Source: Actinoallomurus bryophytorum
GTDB taxonomy: Bacteria; Actinomycetota; Actinomycetes; Streptosporangiales; Streptosporangiaceae
Direction: 5' to 3'
NCBI RefSeq assembly: GCF_006716425.1
Contig: NZ_VFOZ01000002.1
Location: forward strand, 496,001 to 560,000
Length of the DNA: 64,000 nucleotides
Both the position numbers and the translations under genes were made by a program. Of the stretch, positions 47,868 to 55,845 are shown one piece after another (positions within the stretch are counted from its first letter, which is position 1; every line of letters starts with the position of its first letter). The notes under the pieces were generated by a model. The model was not told where the DNA came from. It saw nothing but the letters and a program-made list of their open reading frames with translations, and made no database searches.

Positions 47868-48740
47868 ATGAACGAGTACAACGACCGTCCCGCCGACGAA
47901 CCGGAGCCAGGGACCGATGACCGGCCCGTCGCCGGGTTCGGCTGGGCCGGGCACAACCCGGACCACCACACGGACGAGCACACGGGCGAGCACACGGGCG
48001 AGCAGACCGGCGAGCACACGGACGAGCTCGAGGACCAGCGCACCGACGACGAGACGCCGGGCGAGGACGAGCCCCTCGTCGGCGAGGTGTGGAACGACGA
48101 CTCCGCCGCCGGGACCGGCGAGCAGGCCGGGCACGAGGCCGGTACGGACGAGGCCGGGTCCACCGACCTCGCCGACGAGGAGCGCGCCGAGGGGACCGAG
48201 GCCGGCCGCGACCACGTCGGCGAGCCGTTCGGCACCGAGGAACCGATGATCGTCACCGAGGACGAGAGCCCGGAGGACACCACTGAGGCCGAGAGCGCCG
48301 AGGAGGAGCCCGCCGAGGTCGCGGAGACGCCCGAGTCCGTCGAGCCGGTCGCGGTCACCGAGCCGTCCGATGTCGCCGAGCCCACCGCGGACGACGCCGA
48401 ACCCGTGACCGAGCCCGCGGCCGAACCGGTCGTGGACGGCGCACGGCCGACGAACACCGACGAGTTCGCCATCGACTACCTCGTCGACCCTGAGGCCGCC
48501 GAGCGGTTCCGCAACCGCTGGCGCGACGTCAAGGGCGTCTTCGTCGACGACCCGGCGGACGCCGTCCGGCAGGCCAGCGCCCTTTCCGGCGAGGCGGTCG
48601 AAGAGCTGACCGCGGCACTGGGCCGGCTCAGGCAGAACCTCGACGATCACTGGGACGAAGGCAAGGAGACCGACACCGAACGGCTCCGCGTCGCACTGCG
48701 CGGCTACGGTTCGTTCATCGACCGCCTCCTGACCCGCTGA
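47868..48740 (+). CDS. Acidic protein paralogous in its C-terminal domain to the upstream gene
   Basis: A 290-residue, very acidic protein. The first 200 residues are low complexity, with EHTG repeats (about 37-52) and many Glu/Asp/Thr/Pro. The C-terminal 100 residues form a folded-looking domain, AAERFRNRWRDVKGVFVDDPADAVRQA, close to the domain in the protein encoded upstream. No membrane helix. It starts 3 bp after the upstream stop, so the two are co-translated and may bind each other. The function is not known. Confidence 0.8.
   Translation: MNEYNDRPADEPEPGTDDRPVAGFGWAGHNPDHHTDEHTGEHTGEQTGEHTDELEDQRTDDETPGEDEPLVGEVWNDDSAAGTGEQAGHEAGTDEAGSTDLADEERAEGTEAGRDHVGEPFGTEEPMIVTEDESPEDTTEAESAEEEPAEVAETPESVEPVAVTEPSDVAEPTADDAEPVTEPAAEPVVDGARPTNTDEFAIDYLVDPEAAERFRNRWRDVKGVFVDDPADAVRQASALSGEAVEELTAALGRLRQNLDDHWDEGKETDTERLRVALRGYGSFIDRLLTR
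47976..48023 (+). repeat. Four 12-bp coding repeats (EHTG-type)
   Basis: Four units of GAGCACACGGGC, the third and fourth with small changes, coding EHTG, EHTG, EQTG and EHTD. Confidence 0.88.
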
Positions 48741-48755
48741 CCTCCGCACGCGACA

Positions 48756-48783
48756 GCGGCGGGCGCACCATCGCGCCCGCCGC
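48756..48783. terminator. Bidirectional hairpin terminator
   Basis: Perfect 11-bp stem (GCGGCGGGCGC with its complement), loop ACCATC, between convergent genes. Confidence 0.85.
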
Positions 48784-48854
48784 GTCCGTGTGCCCGCAGA
48801 CGGCGGCGCCGGACCGTTCGCCGTAGGCCGCCGCCCGTACGAGGGGGCGAGGTC

Positions 48855-49295
48855 TCAGCGCGAGGCGCGTTCGCCCGGCCAGACCAGGAGTACGCGGCAG
48901 GGTGCGTGGTCGACGACGAAGCGCGTCACCGGGCCGACGCTGTCGGGACCCGGCAGGCCGCGCACGCCGTCGCGTACGCAGACCAGCATGTCGGCGTCGC
49001 CCGCCGCCGCGACGACCTCGTGCTCGGGGACCCCGCGTTCCCACAGACGCCGCACCGGACGGCCGATCCGGGCCTCGGCCTCGTCGAACAGCGCGGCGGC
49101 CTGGTCCTCCTCGATCCCCGCGAACGCCTCGCCGGGTTCGTGCCCGGCCGGTCCGAGCAGCCCGGTGAAGGTGTCCTGCGCGGCGATGTCCTCGGTGACC
49201 AGGAGGAGGACCACCTCGTCGCAGGCAAGGCCGGCGGCCGCGTCCACCGCGCTCTCCCACGCGGCGGCCGGGTTGATCCACACCATCACGGCCAC
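48855..49295 (-). CDS. Universal-stress-protein-like protein
   Basis: A 146-residue alpha/beta protein with the general outline of a USP domain: strand MVWINPAA, a long helix, VPEHEVVAAAGDADMLVCVR, and a C-terminal strand APCRVLLVWPG. The ATP-binding G-2x-G-9x-G(S/T) motif is weakly kept (GPDSVGPVTRFVVDHAPCRV). Possibly a stress or nucleotide-binding protein. Two Met codons near the start are equally possible. Confidence 0.75.
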   Translation of the reverse strand: MAVMVWINPAAAWESAVDAAAGLACDEVVLLLVTEDIAAQDTFTGLLGPAGHEPGEAFAGIEEDQAAALFDEAEARIGRPVRRLWERGVPEHEVVAAAGDADMLVCVRDGVRGLPGPDSVGPVTRFVVDHAPCRVLLVWPGERASR

Positions 49296-49531
49296 ACGAC
49301 CACGCTCCGATTGCCGTCGGGGGCGTCCACCCTGTCATGGTCCGCGCGATGGAGGTGCCCGGCCGACTGAGAAGACCGGCCGCACCCGCACCGATTCAGG
49401 GGTGCGGTGCGCGGATGCCGCAAGGATGCCAGAAGAACCGGCTCACGATCACCGGCACCCTCCGATCGGCGGCCGATGCCATCGGAGGTGGCCCTTCCCC
49501 GGCTCACGCCTGGTCAGGGCCACCCTCCAGG

Positions 49532-50950
49532 TCAGCCGTTCAGGAAGGCGATCACCGCGTCGCGTCCGGCGTGGCCGAGCTCGCGGTTCTGGATCGAGTG
49601 CGAGGCTCCCTTGACGATGACGACCTTGCCGTTCGGGGCGTGCCCGGCCTCCTCGTACGCCCACTCCACCGGTGTCGAGAGGTCATGGTCCCCGTTCACC
49701 AGCAGCACCGGGACGTCCGGCAGGCGTGCCGGAGGCTCGGCGGACGGCCGGGAGTGCCAGCGCAGGCACTCCTGGGTGAAGCCGCTGCCGGCGGACGTCG
49801 CGCGGGTGTACGGCCAGAACCGGCTCGGGTCGATCCGCCGGAGCGCGGCGTCCAGCTTGGCCTGACGGCCGCGCAGCGGTGTGTCCGACCGGCCCCAGGG
49901 GAAGGCGCTGTCGGAGCAGAACGTGTCGATGTGCAGGCCGGCGCTGTAGCCGGTGACGTCGTCGCCGCCGGACTTGAGGATGTCCAGGAGCGCGTCCAGC
50001 CGGGTGGAGTCGCCGTGCCGTGCGGCGTGCAGCGCGCCGATGATGTCGCCCTGACCGCCGGGGAGGGCGTCCGCGTTGCGGTACGTCGGGTCCACGAACT
50101 CGTACGACACCATCGTGTCGAAGATCCGTACGCCGTCGGCGTCACTGCGGTGCCGTACCACCCAGGCGAGGTCGTCGGCGGGGTCGAACCCGCAGGCGGG
50201 CGCCGACGTGCACGCGTCGCGCAGGACACGGGCCTCGGCGTGCAGGCCGACGATGTAGAGGCCGTCGTCGGCCTGCGGGTCGACGTGCGGCAGCACGGAG
50301 TCGAGGACGACCTTGCGTACGTGCGAAGGATGGACGGCCGCGTAGCGCGCCGCCGTGAACGTCCCGTACGACACCCCGTCGACGACCATCTTGCCGACGC
50401 CGAGCGCCTGACGGAGGGTCTCGTAGTCGGCGACGGTCTGCTCGGTGCCGTACAGGCCCTTGCGGTCGCCGATGACGCCGGAGCACTCGTCGATCGCCCC
50501 GGGCGTCGGCGCGGCGATGTCGGAGCTGCCGACCTGGGCCTGGAGCTGCGGGCAGTCGATCGCGCCGAACTCCCCGGTGCCCCGCTGGTCCAGCGTGACG
50601 AAGCGGTACTCCTTGGCGACCTCGGGGAGGCGCTGGTGGGCGATCCGGTCGCTGAACGGCACGCCGGGCTGCCCCGGGCCGCCGGTCAGGAACAGCAGGG
50701 TGCCCTTGGGCGCGTCCGCGTTGTCCGCGGTCGCCACCTGGAGGTCGAGGGTTCCCGGCACCCGGCCGCGGTGGTCCAGCGGCACGGTCAGGGTCGAGCA
50801 GGTGAACCCGGGTTGGTCCGGGCACGGATGGGATCCGGTCAGCTTCGGCTCGGCGGCGGGGGGTCGCGGCGTACGGTCCGCCGACGCCGGACCCGCGAGG
50901 CCGGCCACGAGGGCGGTGACCACCGCGGCTACGAGTACTCGTGAACGCAT
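49532..50950 (-). CDS. Secreted alpha/beta hydrolase, tripeptidyl-aminopeptidase-like (S33)
   Basis: A 472-residue secreted hydrolase with a signal peptide (about 1-24). The core carries the oxyanion motif LTGGPGQPG (about 88-96), the nucleophile elbow GVSYGTF with Ser194, Asp in GDHDLSTPVEWA and His in GASHSIQ. The C-terminal part matches the TAP-like domain of Streptomyces tripeptidyl aminopeptidases. It likely trims N-terminal tripeptides from secreted peptides. MRSRVL was chosen because it starts a normal signal peptide. It is divergent from the RNase gene. Confidence 0.9.
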   Translation of the reverse strand: MRSRVLVAAVVTALVAGLAGPASADRTPRPPAAEPKLTGSHPCPDQPGFTCSTLTVPLDHRGRVPGTLDLQVATADNADAPKGTLLFLTGGPGQPGVPFSDRIAHQRLPEVAKEYRFVTLDQRGTGEFGAIDCPQLQAQVGSSDIAAPTPGAIDECSGVIGDRKGLYGTEQTVADYETLRQALGVGKMVVDGVSYGTFTAARYAAVHPSHVRKVVLDSVLPHVDPQADDGLYIVGLHAEARVLRDACTSAPACGFDPADDLAWVVRHRSDADGVRIFDTMVSYEFVDPTYRNADALPGGQGDIIGALHAARHGDSTRLDALLDILKSGGDDVTGYSAGLHIDTFCSDSAFPWGRSDTPLRGRQAKLDAALRRIDPSRFWPYTRATSAGSGFTQECLRWHSRPSAEPPARLPDVPVLLVNGDHDLSTPVEWAYEEAGHAPNGKVVIVKGASHSIQNRELGHAGRDAVIAFLNG

Positions 50951-51151
50951 TCCGGATTGTGAACACGAAACCGCGTTCAAGGACAAACCAGAAACCCGCA
51001 TGAACCTCCCATTGACCTCTATCGGCCATTATGTCGCTATGTCGATGAGCAGGATGTCCTCGCGGCGGCCATTCGCCGTCCGGCAAGAGCAGGCGGGAAT
51101 TCATCCCCGCGTCCTTGACTGGATCCTGACCGGACTGGCAACTCTCTTCGT

Positions 51152-51547
51152 ATGAGCATCTCCCGCAGGAGACTCGGTCTCCGTTCGCTTGTCCTCGTCC
51201 CCGCCCTGGCGACGGCGGGCCTGCTGGCCCCGGCCGCCGCCCATTCGACGGCGGCGCCGCTCGCCACCGGAACCATCTGCCACTCGAAGCTGCCGCCACA
51301 GGCCGACGACACCCTCAGGCTCATCGACCAGGGCGGTCCGTTCCCCTACTCACAAGACGGCCAGGTCTTCCAGAACCGCGAGGGCGTGCTGCCCAGCGAA
51401 CCGAACGGCTACTACCACGAGTACACGGTCAAGACCCCGGGCTCATCGACCCGCGGAGCCCGCCGCATCGTCACCGCCCGTAGTGGCACGGATTACTACA
51501 CCTCGGACCACTACGTGACGTTCAACGCCATCAATTTCGGCTGCTGA
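51152..51547 (+). CDS. Secreted guanyl-specific ribonuclease (RNase Sa type)
   Basis: Cleaves RNA after guanosine, outside the cell. The 131-residue precursor has a signal peptide (about 1-35) and a mature part of about 96 residues, the size of RNase Sa. Catalytic residues are in place: Glu90 (GYYHEYT), Arg105 (GARRIVT) and His120 (SDHYVTF). Cys43 and Cys131 form the family's disulfide. No barstar-like inhibitor gene lies on either side. No good ribosome site is seen. Confidence 0.92.
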   Translation: MSISRRRLGLRSLVLVPALATAGLLAPAAAHSTAAPLATGTICHSKLPPQADDTLRLIDQGGPFPYSQDGQVFQNREGVLPSEPNGYYHEYTVKTPGSSTRGARRIVTARSGTDYYTSDHYVTFNAINFGC

Positions 51548-51663
51548 GATCCAACGGCTCGCCGTGATCGGGCAATGAGTCGATGAAACCGGCGCGTGGT
51601 CGCGGCGAGCGGCGCGGCCTGGTGACAGCGTCTGACGTGATCACTCTTTCAAGGGGGAACGTC

Positions 51664-52107
51664 ATGCGCACACTCACCGTCACCGCGCTCGCCGCCGCCG
51701 GGCTGCTCAGCCTGGCACCCGCCGCGGGTGCCGCCCGCGCCGGAAGTCACCTCACCGTCACCGGGCAGGCCAGCCACCTGCGTCCCATCGTCGGCGAGGT
51801 CGATACCGTCCGCTGGACCGTCACCAACACCGGCGACGGGCACCTGGACCACGTCAGGCTGGTCGCGTCGGTGCCGAACGGGTGGGCCGTCAAGGACGGT
51901 CCGGGCTGCACGCACGCGGGTACGAATCTCCGCTGCGACCTGGGCGGGCTGGACGCGGGCCGCCGCGCCAGCGTCCAGATCCCGATGGTCGTGCACCGGC
52001 CGCTCGGGGCGGTGCAGCTGCGCGCCTGGGCCACCGGTTCCGTCGGCAGGCTGAGCGTTCCCGGTCCCGAGACCTCCTTCCAGGTGGTCGTGGTCGCACA
52101 CCGCTAG
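51664..52107 (+). CDS. Small secreted DUF11/CARDB-like protein
   Basis: A 147-residue secreted protein with signal peptide (about 1-26) and one Ig-like beta-sandwich resembling DUF11/CARDB: VDTVRWTVTNTGDGHLDHVRLVASVPNGWAVKDG and LRCDLGGLDAGRRASVQI. One Cys pair (GPGCTHAGTNLRC) may close a loop. AAGGGGGAA precedes the ATG. A strong terminator follows. Role unknown, probably surface binding. Confidence 0.82.
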   Translation: MRTLTVTALAAAGLLSLAPAAGAARAGSHLTVTGQASHLRPIVGEVDTVRWTVTNTGDGHLDHVRLVASVPNGWAVKDGPGCTHAGTNLRCDLGGLDAGRRASVQIPMVVHRPLGAVQLRAWATGSVGRLSVPGPETSFQVVVVAHR

Positions 52108-52120
52108 GGCTTCGCACTCG

Positions 52121-52150
52121 AACGCGGCCGCCCGCACGGGCGGCCGCGTT
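52121..52150 (+). terminator. Terminator of the DUF11-like gene
   Basis: Perfect 14-bp stem (AACGCGGCCGCCCG with its complement), loop CA. Confidence 0.85.
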
Positions 52151-52263
52151 CGGCCGTGTTCCATCGCGTTCGGCGGACGGCCGGCCGAGGTTCGGCCGAT
52201 GTTCGGCGAGGTGAGTGGGGCGATTGCCACGGCTCTGCACCGCTTTGTCACTAGCATGACCGC

Positions 52264-52899
52264 GTGCCTGAACTGCTACTCCCCTTCCTCGGCGTGGTCG
52301 CGATCCTCACCATCACGCCGGGGCCCGACACGCTGCTGGTCGTACGCAACGGACTCAGCGCGGGCGTCCGCGGCGCCTGGCTCACCGGCCTGGGCTGCTG
52401 CCTGGGCATCTCGGTGCACGCCACGGCCGCCGTACTCGGCCTGTCCGCGATCCTGGCGGCCTCGGCGACGGCGTACACGGTGGTGAAGCTGGCCGGCGCG
52501 GCCTACCTCGCGTATCTCGGCGTACGCCTGCTGATCTCGACGATCATGTCCGGCGAGGAGCCCACGCCCGAGCGGATGCCCCAGGTGGCGGTACGCGGCA
52601 ACGGCGCGGCGTTCCGGCAGGGGCTCGTGACCAACCTGCTCAACCCGAAGATCGCACTGCTGTTCCTCACCCTGCTGCCGCAGTTCGTCGCGTCCGACGA
52701 GCCGCGGCTACGCACCACGGCCATGCTCGCCGCGATCTTTCTCGGCATCGCCGTGCTGTGGTGGCGGACGTTCTCGCTGGCCATCGGCCCGATCTCGCGC
52801 GTCCTGCGCGGACGCCGCTCCAGGCGCCTCCTCGACGGCGTCGCCGGCTGCGCCCTGATCGCCATCAGCGCCCGCGTGGCCTTCGAGAGCAACCGCTAG
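52264..52899 (+). CDS. LysE/RhtB-family exporter
   Basis: A 211-residue membrane protein with about six helices. The N-terminus LGVVAILTITPGPDTLLVVRNGLSAG is the RhtB/LysE signature, and LLNPKIALLFLTLLPQFV follows at about 123-140. The family exports amino acids or homoserine lactones; the substrate is not evident. GTG start. It converges on the LLM oxidoreductase gene, 4-bp overlap of ends. Confidence 0.9.
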   Translation: MPELLLPFLGVVAILTITPGPDTLLVVRNGLSAGVRGAWLTGLGCCLGISVHATAAVLGLSAILAASATAYTVVKLAGAAYLAYLGVRLLISTIMSGEEPTPERMPQVAVRGNGAAFRQGLVTNLLNPKIALLFLTLLPQFVASDEPRLRTTAMLAAIFLGIAVLWWRTFSLAIGPISRVLRGRRSRRLLDGVAGCALIAISARVAFESNR

Positions 52900-53753
52900 G
52901 AGCCGGCGGGCTCGGCGGCGATCTGCTCCAGGACCTTGAGATCGCTCGCGAACGGGCTTCTCTCGTGCGGCCAGTGCAGCGCGAGGTCGGTGATGCCGAG
53001 CTCGGCGTAGCGCCCGGCCAGATCGCGGTAGGACTCGATCGAGTCCATCCAGGGCTCGTCCGGGTCTCCGGTGCGCAGCAGCCTGCGGACCGTGCGGCCC
53101 TCGGCCGCGCACGCCTCGTCGAGCCGGGGCAGCTGGGCGCGTACGGCGTCGAAGCACGGCACGCCGGGCCGGAGGGAGCCCATCGTGATCCAGGTGTCGG
53201 CGTACTTCGCGGCCAGGCGCATCCCCCGCGGTCCCGCGCCCGCGATCGCGAACGGCACGCGTGGGCGCTGCACGCAGCCGGGCTCGGTCAGCGCGTCGTA
53301 GACCGACCAGAACCGCCCGTCGAAGGTCGTGCGTGGCCCGCGGAGCAGCAGGTCCATGAGCTCGACCCACTCGGCGAACCGGTCGGCGCGCTCGGCCAGC
53401 GGCCACTCGACGTCGTCGAGGATCCCGGCGTCCGAGGCCCGCCTTGTGCCGCCCGCGCCGATGCCGAGGTCCAGCCGCCCGCCGCTGAGATCGTCGATCG
53501 CCCTGACCGCGTGCGCGGTCGGCAGCGGATGGCGGAAGTTGGGCGAGGTGACCAGTGTCCCGATGCGGATACGTGAGGTCTCCACCGCCGCGGCGGCCAG
53601 CGTCGCGTACGCGTCCCGCCACGGCGTGATGCCGCGCCAGGCCACATGGTCATAGACCCAGGCGACGTCGAAGCCGAGCTCCTCCGCCGCTAGCCACTGC
53701 TCCCTCGTCTCACTCCAGGAGCCGATGGGCCAAAGGATCACTCCGCCGCGCAT
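52896..53753 (-). CDS. LLM-class F420-dependent oxidoreductase
   Basis: A 285-residue luciferase-like TIM barrel. Typical blocks are EELGFDVAWVYDHVAWRG (about 23-40), TSRIRIGTLVTSPNFRHP (about 59-76) and DLSGGRLDLGIGAGG (about 86-100). The last fits a flavin or F420 binding loop. These enzymes use reduced F420 or FMN on unknown substrates. A second, distinct LLM protein is encoded at 58809-59777. Divergent from the aldolase gene. Confidence 0.88.
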   Translation of the reverse strand: MRGGVILWPIGSWSETREQWLAAEELGFDVAWVYDHVAWRGITPWRDAYATLAAAAVETSRIRIGTLVTSPNFRHPLPTAHAVRAIDDLSGGRLDLGIGAGGTRRASDAGILDDVEWPLAERADRFAEWVELMDLLLRGPRTTFDGRFWSVYDALTEPGCVQRPRVPFAIAGAGPRGMRLAAKYADTWITMGSLRPGVPCFDAVRAQLPRLDEACAAEGRTVRRLLRTGDPDEPWMDSIESYRDLAGRYAELGITDLALHWPHERSPFASDLKVLEQIAAEPAGS

Positions 53754-53937
53754 ACGGGCACGCTACCGGGCCCAGGCTGCGGGCCGAGAGGCGACCCACG
53801 CGGACCGAATGTCATTCAAAAACTCCACCGCGGCCCGGCCTGTCAATGCCCGTACGGGTTCATACTGGGCGCGGGGGGCACCGGTCCACACGGATCGGAC
53901 CTGGTGTTCGGTGGTATGACGACAAGGAGCCGCTTCC

Positions 53938-54732
53938 ATGGCCGACGAGGAGTTCCTCGCGAAACTGCCTCCCCAGGAGCTGATCTTCAAGCTGCCTCCC
54001 TCGTTCGACGACGTCGAACAGGAGCGGCGGCACCGCAAGGAGCGGCTGACGGCCGCCCTGCGCATCTTCGGCAAGCTCGGCTTCGAGGAGGGCGTCGCCG
54101 GTCACATCACCGCGCGCGACCCGGAGCTGCCCGACCACTTCTGGGTCAACCCCTTCGGAATGTCGTTCAAGCACATCCGGGTGAGCGACCTGATTCTGGT
54201 CGACCACGAGGGGAAGGTCGTCGAGGGCCGCTACCCGGTCAACGAGGCCGCCTTCGCGATCCACTCACAGGTCCACCGGGCACGGCCGGACGTCGTGGCC
54301 GCCGCGCACAGCCACTCCGTGCACGGCCGGGCCATCTGCGCGCTCGGCGCGACGCTGGAGCCGATCACGCAGGACGTCTGCGCCTTCTATGAGGACCACG
54401 CCCTGTTCGACGACTACACCGGCGTCGTCACCGACCTGGAGGAGGGCAGGCGCATCGCCGCCACGCTCGGCTCCCACAAGGCCGTGATCCTGCGCAACCA
54501 CGGCCTGCTCACGGTCGGCGACACCGTCGACGCCGCGGCCTGGTGGTTCATCACGATGGAGCGCTCCTGCCAGGTGCAGCTGCTCGCCAAGGCGGCCGGG
54601 CGGGTGGTGCACATCTCCCAGGAGAACGCCAAGCTCACCCACGAGCAGATCGGCAACGACCTCGTCGGCTGGATCAACTACCAGCCGCTGCACGACCAGA
54701 TCGTGCGCGAGCAGCCCGACCTGTTCGAGTGA
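53938..54732 (+). CDS. Class II aldolase/adducin-family protein
   Basis: A 264-residue cytoplasmic enzyme of the zinc-dependent fuculose-phosphate aldolase fold. Zinc ligands are visible as HSHSVHG (about 123-129) and RNHG (about 186), and GVAGHITARDP (about 54-64) forms the phosphate-loop region. Family members cleave sugar phosphates or dehydrate methylthioribulose phosphate. The long N-terminal part (ELIFKLPPSFDDVEQER) resembles the HpcH-neighbour/adducin subgroup of actinomycetes, whose substrate is not known. AAGGAG is well placed. Confidence 0.88.
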   Translation: MADEEFLAKLPPQELIFKLPPSFDDVEQERRHRKERLTAALRIFGKLGFEEGVAGHITARDPELPDHFWVNPFGMSFKHIRVSDLILVDHEGKVVEGRYPVNEAAFAIHSQVHRARPDVVAAAHSHSVHGRAICALGATLEPITQDVCAFYEDHALFDDYTGVVTDLEEGRRIAATLGSHKAVILRNHGLLTVGDTVDAAAWWFITMERSCQVQLLAKAAGRVVHISQENAKLTHEQIGNDLVGWINYQPLHDQIVREQPDLFE

Positions 54733-54912
54733 GGTCCTGACCGCTCCCTGTCCGAGAGGTCAGTGATCGGTAAGCGGCCCCTCCTAGTGTTCGGAGAAAG
54801 CACGCCGAACGGCGGAGGGTCTCATGGTCAACACCACGGTCGGCCGCGGCTCTGTACGGATCACCTGACGAAACGACGGTGTGATCTTTCAGGCACGACC
54901 GCGTTATCCCAA

Positions 54913-54952
54913 GCACAGCGCCGGACGAGATCTCTCTCGTCCGGCGCTGTGC
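54913..54952. terminator. Bidirectional hairpin terminator
   Basis: Perfect 18-bp stem (arms 54913-54930 and 54935-54952), loop TCTC, 15 bp downstream of the HNH gene and in reach of the aldolase gene. Confidence 0.9.
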
Positions 54953-54967
54953 CGTTCACGTGCGGTC

Positions 54968-55405
54968 TCAGGGGACCAGCTCGGCCCAGCGGGGAACGCG
55001 CGGCACGAGGAGGAGCCGCATCCCGGCCTCCACCGGAGTACGGTCACGCTTGCGCGTGTTACACGGTCCGCACGCCAGGACGGTGTTCTCCCAGGTCGTG
55101 GCGCCACCACGTGAACGCGGCACGATGTGGTCGACGGTGTCTCCCCACGTGGCGCAGTACCCGCAGCGCCCCTCGTCGCGGCGGCGCAGCCCGTGCTTGC
55201 TCCAGGTCGGCGGCTGCCCGTACCTCCAACGCATGGTCACGTAACGCACCAGCCGGAGTACCCGCGGCAGCGGAAAGTGCCCGATGCGCCGGCCCTCCAC
55301 CGCCTCTTCGACGACGGCGACCCCGCGCACGAGCATGCGTACGGCGTGCCGCACGTCGACCTTGTGCAGCGGCTCGTACGAGGCGTTCAGGACCAGTACG
55401 TTCAC
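54968..55405 (-). CDS. HNH endonuclease
   Basis: A 145-residue protein: MNVLVLNASYEPLHKV at the N-terminus and the HNH nuclease motif at 81-118. Zinc Cys pairs are Cys81/Cys84 and Cys112/Cys115, and the active-site segment is DTVDHIVPRSRGG with His93. This compact form is widespread and conserved in actinobacteria with no proven target. The GTG start was chosen because GGGGAG is at the right distance; a longer frame upstream runs into the preceding terminator. Confidence 0.9.
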   Translation of the reverse strand: MNVLVLNASYEPLHKVDVRHAVRMLVRGVAVVEEAVEGRRIGHFPLPRVLRLVRYVTMRWRYGQPPTWSKHGLRRRDEGRCGYCATWGDTVDHIVPRSRGGATTWENTVLACGPCNTRKRDRTPVEAGMRLLLVPRVPRWAELVP

Positions 55406-55427
55406 CGGGCTCCCCAATCCACCGCGG

Positions 55428-55465
55428 AAAACAAAAAACGCCGCCTCCAGATTCCGGAGACGGCG
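55428..55465 (-). terminator. Intrinsic terminator with U-tract (leftward)
   Basis: A 10-bp stem with one mismatch and 7-nt loop (arms 55439-55448, 55456-55465), followed leftward by TTTTTTGTTTT. Ends the small gene at 55481-55657. Confidence 0.85.
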
Positions 55466-55480
55466 CGACATCGGGGACGG

Positions 55481-55657
55481 TCAACGTCCCCGATGGTGTT
55501 CTTCCTCCGGAAATCGCTCATGCCGGGTCAGTCGCGCCGGACCGTGCTCCTCCGACTCGACGCGGTCCGGCATCAGGGTGAGCAGCCGTGCTCGCCACTG
55601 GGGCGTGACCGGCGCCTCGCCCGGGGTCTCCCGTGCGAACTCGTCCTGTCGCGACAC
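55481..55657 (-). CDS. Small hypothetical protein, 58 aa
   Basis: A 58-residue charged protein: VSRQDEFARETPGEAP, TPQWRARLLTLMPDRVE, then His/Glu-rich HGPARLTRHERFPEEEHHRGR. No signal or membrane segment. AAAGGAGAG lies at a good distance before the GTG, and an intrinsic terminator lies right after the stop, so it is probably a real, separately transcribed gene. The function is not known. Confidence 0.65.
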   Translation of the reverse strand: MSRQDEFARETPGEAPVTPQWRARLLTLMPDRVESEEHGPARLTRHERFPEEEHHRGR

Positions 55658-55845
55658 TGTGCTCTCCTTTCTCCGGTTCGACTCGGGAACAGCATGGATC
55701 ACCTCTCCGATGACGGGCAATGCGTTTTCCGACAAAACGCGTGACCGTAATCCGGAGAGGGCGGACGCCGGCCGGCTGCTCGCGAGCCTCGGTCCATTGC
55801 CGGCAGCACGTTCGGAGGCCGGCAGGGCACGTTCTGGTGGCGTCG

